A stretch of DNA of 64,000 bases from Desulfomonilaceae bacterium (GTDB lineage: Bacteria > Desulfobacterota > Desulfomonilia > Desulfomonilales > Desulfomonilaceae). Numbering within the stretch: position 1 is the first letter of the stretch; each line of letters opens with the position of its first letter. The position numbers and the translations under genes are program-made. The notes below the pieces were generated by a model, which worked only from the letters and a program-made list of their open reading frames with translations, searched no databases and was not told the origin of the DNA. The DNA lies in the NCBI GenBank assembly GCA_041662605.1, contig JBAZSD010000011.1, forward strand, positions 1 to 64,000, given 5' to 3'. Shown here in pieces: positions 35,285 through 43,680 of the stretch.

Positions 35285-37561
35285 ATGAAAGATCGATTCA
35301 ATATTATTGGAAGAGATGTTCCGAGGACGGACGCTGAAGCCAAAGCAAGAGGGTCCGCCATATATACCGATGATATGAAGCTGCCAGGAATGCTTCATGG
35401 ACAGATATTGAGGAGTCCATTGGCCCATGCCCGAATCAAGCGTATCGATACGAGTAAGGCGTCTGCGCTCCCAGGGGTAAAGCTTGTGGTGACAGGGGAA
35501 GACACACCCAAGATCAAATATGGTAACTGGAGGCTATTTCCGGACACTCAGGATGAGTATCCACTGGCAGTGGACAAGGTTCGATTTATAGGGGACGAGG
35601 TGGCGGCGGTAGCCGCGATCGACAGAGACACGGCGGAAGAAGCTTTGGATCTTATCGAAGTGGAATACGAAGAACTACCCGCAGTCTTTGACGTTGATTC
35701 TTCCGTTCTAGCCGGAGCCCCTGTGATTCATGATTACTGCCCCACCAATATCAGCGTTAACCGCAAGATCAAGTATGGAGATGTGGAAAAGGGGTTCTCT
35801 GAATGCGACTATATCAGGGAAGACACCTTTACTGTGCACTCTGTCAGTCACGCCTACCTTGAGCCATGTTCCGCTCTGGCCAACATTGATCTGGACGGTC
35901 GGATCACACTTTGGACGTCCACTCAAGTTCCTTACATCATTCAGTGTTTACTGGCGTCAACATTAGGCATGAGGGAAAACGACATCCGGGTGGTCAAGCC
36001 TTTCGTCGGTGGCGGTTTTGGCGGGAAGATGGAATTAAGGGCATGGGAATTTTGCGCCGCGTTCATCGCCAGGAAAACCGGTCGTCCTGTAAAGTTTACT
36101 CTTACCAGAGAAGAAGAGTTCATTGCGGGTAGGCGCAGACACCCTATGAAGATCCATTCCAAGGTGGGATTCAAAAAGGATGGTACCCTGGTAGCCAAAG
36201 ACTTGAAAATTCAACTTGACGGCGGGGCGTACAATGCCATGGGACCAACCGCCACCTTTCTGTGCGGTAACTTCGGAGCCATGCTCTATCGCTATCCAAA
36301 CTACAGATTCCACGGTGAACACGTGTATACCAATAAGCCGCCTGCGAGCGCAATGCGAGGTTTCGGCGCGCCTCAATCGCTTTACGCCACAGAAATCCAG
36401 ATGAATATGGCCGCGGAGGAATTGGGGATTGATCCTATTGATCTAAGGCTGAAGAACGCCCAGGTTAGTGGAGATGAAATTCCCGATGTAGCCGTGATTT
36501 CGAGTTGTGGGTTCATTGAATCCATAAAAGCGGTGGCAGAGATGAGCGGATGGAAAGAAAAACGCAAAAATCTCCCTACGGGTCGAGGTATAGGCATAGG
36601 TTGTTACAGTTTTATTTCGGGAGGCGTCTTTAACTGGTTCAACACTCAATATCCATTTTCCGCCGCCGAAGTTCGCGTGTTTTCTGATGGCACGGCCCAT
36701 CTTCTGACCATGGCCTCGGACATTGGACAGGGGTCTGATACGGTCCTGAAACAGATCCTTGCGGAAGAATTAGGGCTGGAGATGGAAGACATCAGGATCA
36801 CCTCCGCTGATACATCGATGACCCCCCAGGCGGATCTGGGTTCATGGGGAAGCCGTGTCACGCTGATGGCCGGCAACGCCGTGATAGACGCGGCGAAAAA
36901 GATCAAGGAAGAATTGTTCGGGGCTGTGTCTGCGCGTTACAATCTCAATGTGATTCATGAGATCGAGTGTAAGAATGGCCGGGTGCAGGCTAAGTCGAAG
37001 CCCGACTATGGCCTGTCATTTGGAGAAGCCGTAGCCATGGCGCAGAAGGCAAGGAGAGGGGAGCCTCTAGTCGCTCGTGGTTCGTATACCCCCAGGGGAA
37101 AAGGGCTTGTGACGCCTGCTTTTGGTTTTGGGGCACAGGTGGCGGAAGTGGAGGTCGACAAGCTGACTGGTCTGGTTGAGGTGAAGAACATGTGGACAGC
37201 CCATGACTGTGGAATCGTGATCAACCCGAGAAGTGTCGAGGGTCAGCTAGCGGGTTCCATCCAGATGGGACTGGGGTACGCCCTTTCAGAGCAATTCGTC
37301 ATGGATGGAGGAAAGACCCTCAATACGAGTTTTGTAGACTACAAAATGCCTACAGCCACTGATATGCCTCCGAGCGAGGTGGTCCATGTTGACACATATG
37401 AACCGGAGGGACCCATGGGAGCTAAAGAGTGCGGAGAAGGACTCGCTTCTCCTACGGCGCCGGCTATCTCTGACGCCGTGTACCATGCCACTGGTTACCG
37501 ATGCATGGACTTACCTATAACTCCGGAGAAAATCCTGGCCGGTCCAAAGAATCCGAGATAG
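35285..37561 (+). CDS. Molybdenum hydroxylase catalytic subunit (HcrA/XDH type)
   Basis: Large subunit of 758 residues that binds molybdopterin cytosine dinucleotide. Visible family motifs: VRFIGDEVAAVAAIDRDTAE, KPFVGGGFGGKMELRAWE, PPASAMRGFGAPQ, LLTMASDIGQGSDTV, GSWGSRVTLMAGNAVIDAA, and near the end GPMGAKECGEGLASPTAPA with the catalytic Glu. The sequence style is close to the 4-hydroxybenzoyl-CoA reductase alpha subgroup. AAAGGAAACATC leads into the ATG. Last gene of the operon. The substrate may be an aromatic or heterocyclic acid, free or as CoA ester; not decidable here. Confidence 0.93.
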   Translation: MKDRFNIIGRDVPRTDAEAKARGSAIYTDDMKLPGMLHGQILRSPLAHARIKRIDTSKASALPGVKLVVTGEDTPKIKYGNWRLFPDTQDEYPLAVDKVRFIGDEVAAVAAIDRDTAEEALDLIEVEYEELPAVFDVDSSVLAGAPVIHDYCPTNISVNRKIKYGDVEKGFSECDYIREDTFTVHSVSHAYLEPCSALANIDLDGRITLWTSTQVPYIIQCLLASTLGMRENDIRVVKPFVGGGFGGKMELRAWEFCAAFIARKTGRPVKFTLTREEEFIAGRRRHPMKIHSKVGFKKDGTLVAKDLKIQLDGGAYNAMGPTATFLCGNFGAMLYRYPNYRFHGEHVYTNKPPASAMRGFGAPQSLYATEIQMNMAAEELGIDPIDLRLKNAQVSGDEIPDVAVISSCGFIESIKAVAEMSGWKEKRKNLPTGRGIGIGCYSFISGGVFNWFNTQYPFSAAEVRVFSDGTAHLLTMASDIGQGSDTVLKQILAEELGLEMEDIRITSADTSMTPQADLGSWGSRVTLMAGNAVIDAAKKIKEELFGAVSARYNLNVIHEIECKNGRVQAKSKPDYGLSFGEAVAMAQKARRGEPLVARGSYTPRGKGLVTPAFGFGAQVAEVEVDKLTGLVEVKNMWTAHDCGIVINPRSVEGQLAGSIQMGLGYALSEQFVMDGGKTLNTSFVDYKMPTATDMPPSEVVHVDTYEPEGPMGAKECGEGLASPTAPAISDAVYHATGYRCMDLPITPEKILAGPKNPR

Positions 37562-37640
37562 TATCAAGGGGGAAACCAACGAGGGTATTACAATTAATGG
37601 AGCCATTCGATTTTTGACATATAAAATGCCCCGGTTTCGC

Positions 37641-37659
37641 CCTAACTGATCCAGTTAGG
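37641..37659. terminator. Candidate hairpin at a convergent junction
   Basis: CCTAACTG (37641-37648) pairs with CAGTTAGG (37652-37659) over a three-base loop and covers the stop codon of the radical SAM gene. It may serve as a terminator for either direction; no strong T-run follows. Confidence 0.4.
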
Positions 37660-38916
37660 CCTTTTGGCCATCCACTCCTTCACGGTATTCTGAAGTAGGC
37701 CATTGAGGCTCGGAACAAGGTAGAATCCAGGCTTGAGAAGATTGTCGGTCGGTTCGATGATTTTGTCCCGGACTGCGGTCTGAGCCAGAGTTGTGCCAGG
37801 ATAGATCCTGATTCCCACCGTGACCTTTACCATGTCCAGATTTAGAGAATCTGCGAACTGGAGACTTTCGATTGAGGATTCCAAAGTCTCTCCAGGCCCA
37901 CCCAGCATCAGGAATCCCATTCTTTTTATGCCGAATTCTGCGAGAGAATCACAAGTATGACGGACGTCATCAAGGCTAAACTTCTTGTTCATTCCGTTCA
38001 GAATGTAAGTCGAGCCGCTCTCAAAACCTACCGAAACTTCCTTGCAGCCGGCTTCAGCCATCAAACGGACTAGTTCTGGATCAATTCTTGTGGGATAAAT
38101 AATACATCGCCAGGACACTCCCAAGTCAGCTTCTCGCAACTTTGAGACAAATTCCGTTGCATAGGAGGGTGGCAAGTTAAAAGTGTTATCGACAAAATAA
38201 AATTGCCTGACTCCGATTTGTCGCCACTGACTGAGCCATTCCACGACCTTTGCTGGGGTTCGTTTCCTAAGAGTCAGACCTTCTATGGCTCCGGTGGAGC
38301 AGTAGCTGCAATTCATGGGACAGCCGCGACGAGTCTGAACCGGCAGCCAAAAATCCGGTGCTTGCGGAATCAAATTTGAGAAGTATTCCACATCGGGAAG
38401 TGGCAGATTATCCAGGTCACGTTCCAATCGCATCGGGCCAGACGACCCCAATTTGGGTAAATATAGCCCTGGTGAACCGTAAAGAGCATCTCCATGCTCG
38501 ATTCGCTTGATAAGTTCTGAGAACGCAAATTCTCCTTCACCTTGTATGCCCATATCAGCTTCTAGATATTCCAGAAGACTCGATGGATAGATGCTGTATC
38601 CTGCTCCACCAAGAACAATCGGGGCGTCAGAGCGATCTCTACAATCAGCCACAATCTCTCTCACCCCATCCAGAAAAAAAGTGGGTTCCGACATTTTTTG
38701 AGTGTCGATGTTTCTCAAGGATAAACCGATTACTTGTGGTTGAAAGTTGTTCAGGACTTTTCGGATCGAATTTTCTGGATCCTCAGTGCTCATGAGGTCC
38801 AGGATCTCTAACTTGTGTTCGGATCGTCTTACGGATTCAGCCACACTTGCCAGTCCCAGAGGCCAGGCGCGCATGTTGATATCTTCCCTGTTAGCCGAAA
38901 TCAGCAGGACTCTCAT
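37642..38916 (-). CDS. B12-binding domain radical SAM enzyme
   Basis: A 424-residue protein with an N-terminal cobalamin-binding-type Rossmann region (VLLISANREDINMRAWPLGL, LKILDLMSTED-like strand, VIGLSLRNIDTQ, VLGGAGYSIYPSSLLEYL) and a radical SAM core with the 4Fe-4S motif CPMNCSYC at about residues 198-205. Later YPTRIDPELVRLMAEAGC and VSVGFESGS fit the TIM-barrel. No classic DxHxxG cobalamin-ligating His is evident in the N-terminal part, as is common in this group. Function unknown; methylation or rearrangement of a metabolite or lipid is the usual role. It diverges from the MBL-fold gene with 75 bases between. Confidence 0.9.
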   Translation of the reverse strand: MRVLLISANREDINMRAWPLGLASVAESVRRSEHKLEILDLMSTEDPENSIRKVLNNFQPQVIGLSLRNIDTQKMSEPTFFLDGVREIVADCRDRSDAPIVLGGAGYSIYPSSLLEYLEADMGIQGEGEFAFSELIKRIEHGDALYGSPGLYLPKLGSSGPMRLERDLDNLPLPDVEYFSNLIPQAPDFWLPVQTRRGCPMNCSYCSTGAIEGLTLRKRTPAKVVEWLSQWRQIGVRQFYFVDNTFNLPPSYATEFVSKLREADLGVSWRCIIYPTRIDPELVRLMAEAGCKEVSVGFESGSTYILNGMNKKFSLDDVRHTCDSLAEFGIKRMGFLMLGGPGETLESSIESLQFADSLNLDMVKVTVGIRIYPGTTLAQTAVRDKIIEPTDNLLKPGFYLVPSLNGLLQNTVKEWMAKRPNWIS

Positions 38917-38991
38917 TTGGTGATTCTCCGTTTGTTGCGAACGGTTGCATAAACAATATTCTCTAGATATAAGAGTTATGCAGCAACAATA

Positions 38992-39798
38992 ATGATACGG
39001 ACCAAAACTTACAACAAGGTAAAGAAATTTCGGCTCGCCAGAACGATAATGGGACGAGGTCTCTATTTCACAGCGGCCTATTTTGTTGACGGGCTGTTGA
39101 TTGACAGCGGCTGCGCCTACACAGTCAGCGAGTTGATGAAGGCGCTTGAGGGCTCAGCCGTAAGGACTGTTGTAAATACCCACAGTCACGAGGATCATGT
39201 TGCTGCGAACGCCAATTTGAAAAAGAAATACCATGCTAATATTCTTGCGCATCCAGCCGCCCTTCCTGTTTTGTCCAACCCAGGGAAAATGAGGCTTCGT
39301 CCATACCAACTCGTTCTGTGGGGCAGACCGCTGCCTTGTGATGCCAAGCCGTTGGGGGACACTCTCGAAACCGAGCGCTATAAGTTTCAGGTAATCCATA
39401 CCCCTGGTCACAGTCCTGATCATGTCTGCCTTTACGAACCGAATCAGGGTTGGCTGTTTGCCGGTGACGCGTACGTGGGGGGAAGGGATAAAGCGCTGAG
39501 GGCCGACTACAATATTTGGCAAATCCTCTCTTCTCTTAAGAAGTTGGTTCCGTTAGATACAAGTTTCCTTTTTCCGGGAAGTGGGAGCGTTAGGGAATCA
39601 CCTCGATTTGAGCTGGAAGAAAAAATCAGGTATCTTGAGGATACAGGAGCGCAAATCCTGGAATTGAAAAATAAGGGCCTGAGCCGGACAGATATCCGCA
39701 AGAAAGTGTTTGGTCGTGAGATGGGTATCGCATATTACACCTTGAGGCATTTCAGTGGGCGCAACCTGGTTCGCTCTTATTTGGATGATTCGGTTTGA
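38992..39798 (+). CDS. MBL-fold metallo-hydrolase
   Basis: A 268-residue enzyme with the complete metallo-beta-lactamase motif VNTHSHEDHVAANA (residues 62 onward; H64, H66, D68, H69), HTPGHSPDHVCLY with the next His and WLFAGDAYVGG with the bridging Asp. The C-terminal part is a helical extension (KNKGLSRTDIRKKVFGRE), similar to glyoxalase II-like and LACTB2-like enzymes. Substrate unknown. Upstream is the divergent radical SAM gene, downstream a 4Fe-4S protein. Confidence 0.88.
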   Translation: MIRTKTYNKVKKFRLARTIMGRGLYFTAAYFVDGLLIDSGCAYTVSELMKALEGSAVRTVVNTHSHEDHVAANANLKKKYHANILAHPAALPVLSNPGKMRLRPYQLVLWGRPLPCDAKPLGDTLETERYKFQVIHTPGHSPDHVCLYEPNQGWLFAGDAYVGGRDKALRADYNIWQILSSLKKLVPLDTSFLFPGSGSVRESPRFELEEKIRYLEDTGAQILELKNKGLSRTDIRKKVFGREMGIAYYTLRHFSGRNLVRSYLDDSV

Positions 39799-39808
39799 TC
39801 TTGGACAA

Positions 39809-39827
39809 ACTTGGCGCAAGTCATTTT
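39809..39827 (+). terminator. Weak intrinsic terminator candidate
   Basis: ACTTG-GCG-CAAGT (39809-39821) followed by CATTTTT. The stem is only five base pairs, so this is tentative. It lies just after the MBL-fold gene. Confidence 0.3.
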
Positions 39828-39903
39828 TCTTGCTTTGATCGTTCATCATCCTTCTATCAAAGGCGTTTCCGGATTCCCATTAATTAATTACTGAGGGGTT
39901 TTC

Positions 39904-40443
39904 ATGTTGATAGAATCATACAAACTTGATATTGAAGTGGCGGATCACAGTTCCGAGGTTTTTGAGTACGAAGCCATAGCTCATCTGCCGGTTGATATCA
40001 GTGAAGTCCTACCTTATCTCAACGCTACGCTGAAGAACGGGACTTATTTTAGTGATGGGCCTGTTTTCTCCTGGCGGCTTGATGATCACAAAGTCGGATT
40101 TTGGCATGATCGCATAGCCGCGGACCATCTTGAAGCCCGTGAACAGGCTAAAGAGGTAATCGACCGATTGGTGGCGATAGTAAATGATGTGTGGGAAAAG
40201 CGATCGGGAATTGAGCCGGACTCCAAAACTCATGAAAATCTTCAACCTCTTGAACTATATCGTTTACTGCCCAAAACAAACTGCAAAGCCTGTGGAGAAA
40301 ATACTTGCTTCAATTTTGCATTGAAACTAGCAGCAGGTATGGTTGAGCTGGATCAATGCGAGCCTGTTTTAAGTGACACCGCACACGAAACTCAGCTCAC
40401 ACAATTAAAATTGTTGCTTATCGCGAAGAGACCGTTACTCTGA
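39904..40443 (+). CDS. 4Fe-4S protein with corrinoid-protein-type cluster motif
   Basis: A protein of 179 residues. The C-terminal part carries LPKTNCKACGENTCFNFALK with Cys at about 127, 130 and 135 and a fourth at 152 (ELDQCEPV). This C-x2-C-x4-C-x16-C pattern is the cluster domain found at the N terminus of the large subunit of corrinoid iron-sulfur protein and in RnfB-like proteins. The N-terminal ~120 residues (EYEAIAHLPVDISEVLPYL, then GPVFSWRLDDHKVGFWHDRI) look like a separate small domain that I have seen only as a conserved hypothetical. A role in cobalamin-dependent methyl transfer or its reactivation is inference. GAGGGG precedes the ATG. Confidence 0.75.
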   Translation: MLIESYKLDIEVADHSSEVFEYEAIAHLPVDISEVLPYLNATLKNGTYFSDGPVFSWRLDDHKVGFWHDRIAADHLEAREQAKEVIDRLVAIVNDVWEKRSGIEPDSKTHENLQPLELYRLLPKTNCKACGENTCFNFALKLAAGMVELDQCEPVLSDTAHETQLTQLKLLLIAKRPLL

Positions 40444-40470
40444 CTAAAAGCATGGACAGAGGAATTCATT

Positions 40471-40785
40471 TTATGTCACTGGCGCGTAAACAGTGAAAAC
40501 AGGTCCTTTGCCTTGTTCGCTCGATACTTTTATTTGCCCGCCCAGCCTTCGCAGTATTCCGAAGCTTATCGACAAACCTAGCCCGATCTTTTCGTCGTCT
40601 TTCTTGTTGCTGACGAAGGGATCAAATATCCGTCCCAAGAGATGTTTTGGCATACCCGGTCCATCGTCCGAAATCTCTATAATAATTTGTTTGTCGCTCC
40701 GAACTTAAACTCGTCTTGCCGGGTTTCCTGAAATGTTCAATGACAGACAGGTTGATATTATTGCGCAAGACCTGAGCTGTTTCCA
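40471..40785 (-). pseudogene. Histidine kinase ATPase-domain remnant
   Basis: The minus strand encodes the last ~75 residues of a sensor kinase: EISDDGPGMPKH (G1 box), RIFDPFVSNKKDDEKIGLGL (F and G2 boxes) and ISFGILRRLGGQIKVSSEQG to the stop at 40471. Upstream the frame is broken by a TAA near 40690-40705, while a shifted frame still reads like an N box (QVLRNNIN, near 40774). No dimerisation domain or sensor part is present. This is a decayed kinase end. Confidence 0.8.
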
Positions 40786-40857
40786 AACATTACAACCTTC
40801 GGGCGATTGTTTTGCGGAGCCGTGAATGGTAGTATGAGGCATGGAGGCTTACTCTGC

Positions 40858-41823
40858 ATGCCGTTAATACAATCCGAATATAAAGCTCCCCTGTTTTGCT
40901 CAAATCCTCACATTCAGACTGTAGTTCCTACACTTTTTAGAAAGGTTTCGGGAGTAACCTACTGTCGTGAACGAATCGAGACCCCTGATGGTGATTTTCT
41001 TGATCTGGATTGGTCAAGGGTTGGTTCTAAACGAATGGCCATTGTGCTTCACGGCTTGGAGGGGAACTCCACCCGATCTTACATAATGGGAATGGTTAAA
41101 GCGTTGAATCGGAAAAACTGGGACGCTCTAGCTATGAATTTCAGGGGATGCAGCGGTGAGCCGAACAGGAAGTTGCGCATGTATCACAGCGGAGAAACCG
41201 AAGACCTGCAGACTGTGATTCGTCATGTAACAGCCTCGGGAGAATATTCTGATTTGGCTCTCGTGGGGTTCAGTCTGGGGGGAAATGTGATCCTTAAGTA
41301 CCTTGGAGAGCAGGGACACAATATTTCTTTTCCGGTCGCAGCGGCGGTGACGATGTCCGTACCTTGTGATCTGAAAGCGTCCTCACTTCGAATAAGCTCA
41401 TTGTCGAATCGTCTTTACCTGAAGAGATTTCTTCGAATGCTGTACGAAAAAATGAAGGCAAAGGCTGTGATGGATCCCGCAAAAATTGACATCAGCGGAT
41501 ATGAAGCAATGAGGACCCTGAAGGAGTTTGATGACCGATACACAGCCCCTCTGCACGGATTCAAGGATGCCTTCGATTATTATGAGAAATCTTCAAGCCT
41601 GCAGTTTCTCCGAAAAATAGCAATCCCAACTTTGTTGGTAAACGCTTCAGATGATCTATTTCTTTCCGGATCGTGCTACCCCACAGAAGAGGCCGAATCG
41701 AATACTAACCTGTTCCTGGAGATCCCGAAGCATGGGGGGCACGTGGGGTTCATGGCGTCCAACAAAGACGGAGAGTATTGGTCAGAGACCCGAACTCTCC
41801 GTTTTCTGGAAACCGTCCTCTAA
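40858..41823 (+). CDS. YheT-like alpha/beta hydrolase
   Basis: A 321-residue esterase-type hydrolase. Features of the YheT/EMB8 group: YKAPLFCSNPHIQTVVPTLF at the N terminus, AIVLHGLEGNSTRSYI (oxyanion region), MNFRGCSGEPNRKLRMYHSG, nucleophile elbow LALVGFSLGGNVILKYLG with Ser near 139, and the C-terminal HGGHVGFM with the catalytic His. The ATG at 40858 follows GGAGG at 40843-40847 at 10 bases; earlier in-frame starts exist. The substrate is not known; family members act on carboxylic or acyl esters. Confidence 0.88.
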   Translation: MPLIQSEYKAPLFCSNPHIQTVVPTLFRKVSGVTYCRERIETPDGDFLDLDWSRVGSKRMAIVLHGLEGNSTRSYIMGMVKALNRKNWDALAMNFRGCSGEPNRKLRMYHSGETEDLQTVIRHVTASGEYSDLALVGFSLGGNVILKYLGEQGHNISFPVAAAVTMSVPCDLKASSLRISSLSNRLYLKRFLRMLYEKMKAKAVMDPAKIDISGYEAMRTLKEFDDRYTAPLHGFKDAFDYYEKSSSLQFLRKIAIPTLLVNASDDLFLSGSCYPTEEAESNTNLFLEIPKHGGHVGFMASNKDGEYWSETRTLRFLETVL

Positions 41824-41907
41824 CCTTTTGTGAAATAGCAAAGCCGGAAACTGCATAGACCCGAAAAAATTAGCAAACACCAGAGTTGTGACTAAGTGAC
41901 CGCTTTA

Positions 41908-43575
41908 TTAACATCCGACATTCGGTTTTTTCGGAGCTGCTTTGGTAGGGATTGCCTTGTCAGCAGGAGCGGTTTTCGTCTCGTCCGCCTCTGGAGACTT
42001 TTCTACACCCGCAGGCGCCTTAACATTTCCGGCCTTTAAAACTTGTCCACCGTTAGAGGATTCATAAACCGGTAGGCCGGCTTTTATCCACGCTTCACTG
42101 CCACCCTCAAGATTTCTCGGTTTCGTGAAGCCGTTGCGTTCCAGTATCCCAGCCGCCATGCTCGAACGATAAGCGGAATTACATACAACTACGACTGGTT
42201 CCATCGGATCCAAGAGGCTCGATGTTTGCGCAAGTTTGTTTAACGGAAGATTGAGAACTGTTCCAATTCTAAGCCCCATCCATTCGGAAGGTAAACGGAC
42301 GTCCACCACCAGAGGAGCGTCGCCTTTCAGCATTGACGAGTGGAGTTCCTGTGGAGTTATAGGGGAGCCGGCGCTGATTGGCAGGCTAGCTGTTTTCCAT
42401 GAATCTAAACTTAAAACATCAGCCGTGTATCCTACTCGATGGAGCCTGAAAAGCGCTTCATTAAGATCTTCGGGAGAGCCGACCAGAACAAGTTTAGCTC
42501 CCCATGGAACGATTGTTCCCACCCAGGTTTCAAATCGGCCCCTAAGGGCAATATTCACAGAGTTTGGTATGTGTCCTTCAGCGTACGCCTTGGCGTCTCT
42601 GATATCCACAACATAATATTTATCCGGGTCCGTAAGATCTTTTGAGGGATGAAGCTGCGCTTGGACCGCCGCTGTCCAGTTTACCAGGGCCGGCCCTTCA
42701 CGATTCATTTTGGCGTTATGGCCAAAATACTGAGGGGCTTCGGGAAGTCCTTCCAGGAGGGCCGCTACGAACTCACCCTTCTTGGTGTGTTGGAGGTAAG
42801 AATTCGTTTTTCTTTCTTTACCTATAGTGGAACTAGGTTCATCGCTCAGATGAGCCCCACAAAGGGATCCTGCCCCGTGGGCCGGCAAAATCATAACATC
42901 GTCCGGGAGCCTACTTATTTTATTTGTCCAGGAATCGTACATGGCGCCGGCAAGCCATGCAGCGGAAATGGTTCCCCCCATGAGGTCCGGTCGGCCGACA
43001 CTGCCGGCAAACAGTACGTCTCCAGTGAAAAGTAACTTGGGCGAATCAGGTTGATCCTTGGAATAAACGGCGCAGCACATTCCGTCCGGTGTGTGCCCGG
43101 GCGTATCCATGAATTTCAAAGTGGCCTGGCCAATTTGCAGCGTAGTATTTTCATCTAACGCTTTGAACGGGTATGTAACACCGGACTTGTGGCTCTGATA
43201 AATTGGGACCCCCGTCGATTTAACCATCTCAGTGTGACCCGCCACAAAATCAGCGTGAGAATGTGTCAAATAGACGCCCTTAATGGCCACCCCTTCTTTC
43301 TTGGCTGTATCAAGATAGAAGGAAATGTCTCTGACTGGGTCTATAATCAGCGCTTGACCGTCGCTGATCAACATGTACGAGTAGATTGACAGGACTGGTA
43401 ACACAAATTGAATGACCTTGAATCCTGGAAACGTGTATGTATTGACTATGCTGTGAGCTGAGGCGTCCTCTCCGTGGGATGTGGACTCGGTATCCTTGAT
43501 CTCGGCCGCCCATGTAACGTGCGCCACTGCAAGACTCATACATATTGTCAATAATAAAACAAATAGACGTTTCAT
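41908..43575 (-). CDS. Secreted MBL-fold protein with two rhodanese domains
   Basis: A 555-residue protein with a signal peptide (MKRLFVLLLTICMSLAVAHV) and three domains. First, a persulfide-dioxygenase/glyoxalase II-type MBL domain with THSHADFVAGHTEM near residue 104, TPGHTPDGMCC, and LFTGDVLFAGSVGRPD. Second, a rhodanese-like domain (YYVVDIRDAKAYAEGHIPNS) whose active-site loop reads VLVGSPED and lacks the catalytic Cys. Third, a rhodanese domain with CNSAYRSS, Cys near 463. The C terminus is an Ala/Pro/Lys-rich tail ending in Cys. This layout resembles enzymes for persulfide or polysulfide handling, here placed in the periplasm. AGGAGG lies before the start. Confidence 0.88.
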   Translation of the reverse strand: MKRLFVLLLTICMSLAVAHVTWAAEIKDTESTSHGEDASAHSIVNTYTFPGFKVIQFVLPVLSIYSYMLISDGQALIIDPVRDISFYLDTAKKEGVAIKGVYLTHSHADFVAGHTEMVKSTGVPIYQSHKSGVTYPFKALDENTTLQIGQATLKFMDTPGHTPDGMCCAVYSKDQPDSPKLLFTGDVLFAGSVGRPDLMGGTISAAWLAGAMYDSWTNKISRLPDDVMILPAHGAGSLCGAHLSDEPSSTIGKERKTNSYLQHTKKGEFVAALLEGLPEAPQYFGHNAKMNREGPALVNWTAAVQAQLHPSKDLTDPDKYYVVDIRDAKAYAEGHIPNSVNIALRGRFETWVGTIVPWGAKLVLVGSPEDLNEALFRLHRVGYTADVLSLDSWKTASLPISAGSPITPQELHSSMLKGDAPLVVDVRLPSEWMGLRIGTVLNLPLNKLAQTSSLLDPMEPVVVVCNSAYRSSMAAGILERNGFTKPRNLEGGSEAWIKAGLPVYESSNGGQVLKAGNVKAPAGVEKSPEADETKTAPADKAIPTKAAPKKPNVGC

Positions 43576-43680
43576 CGTTTCAGTAACCTCCTGTCAGATT
43601 TAAACCAGACGCTTATAGTAAAGCATACTTCACGCGGAGCCACGATCAATTTAAAGATTCTAGACTATAAACCGTTTTTT

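Noticed and set aside
33894..37561. Assignment as 4-hydroxybenzoyl-CoA reductase
   Set aside because: Large subunit style is similar, but the FAD subunit lacks the 4Fe-4S insertion that defines that reductase, so I keep a general molybdenum hydroxylase call.
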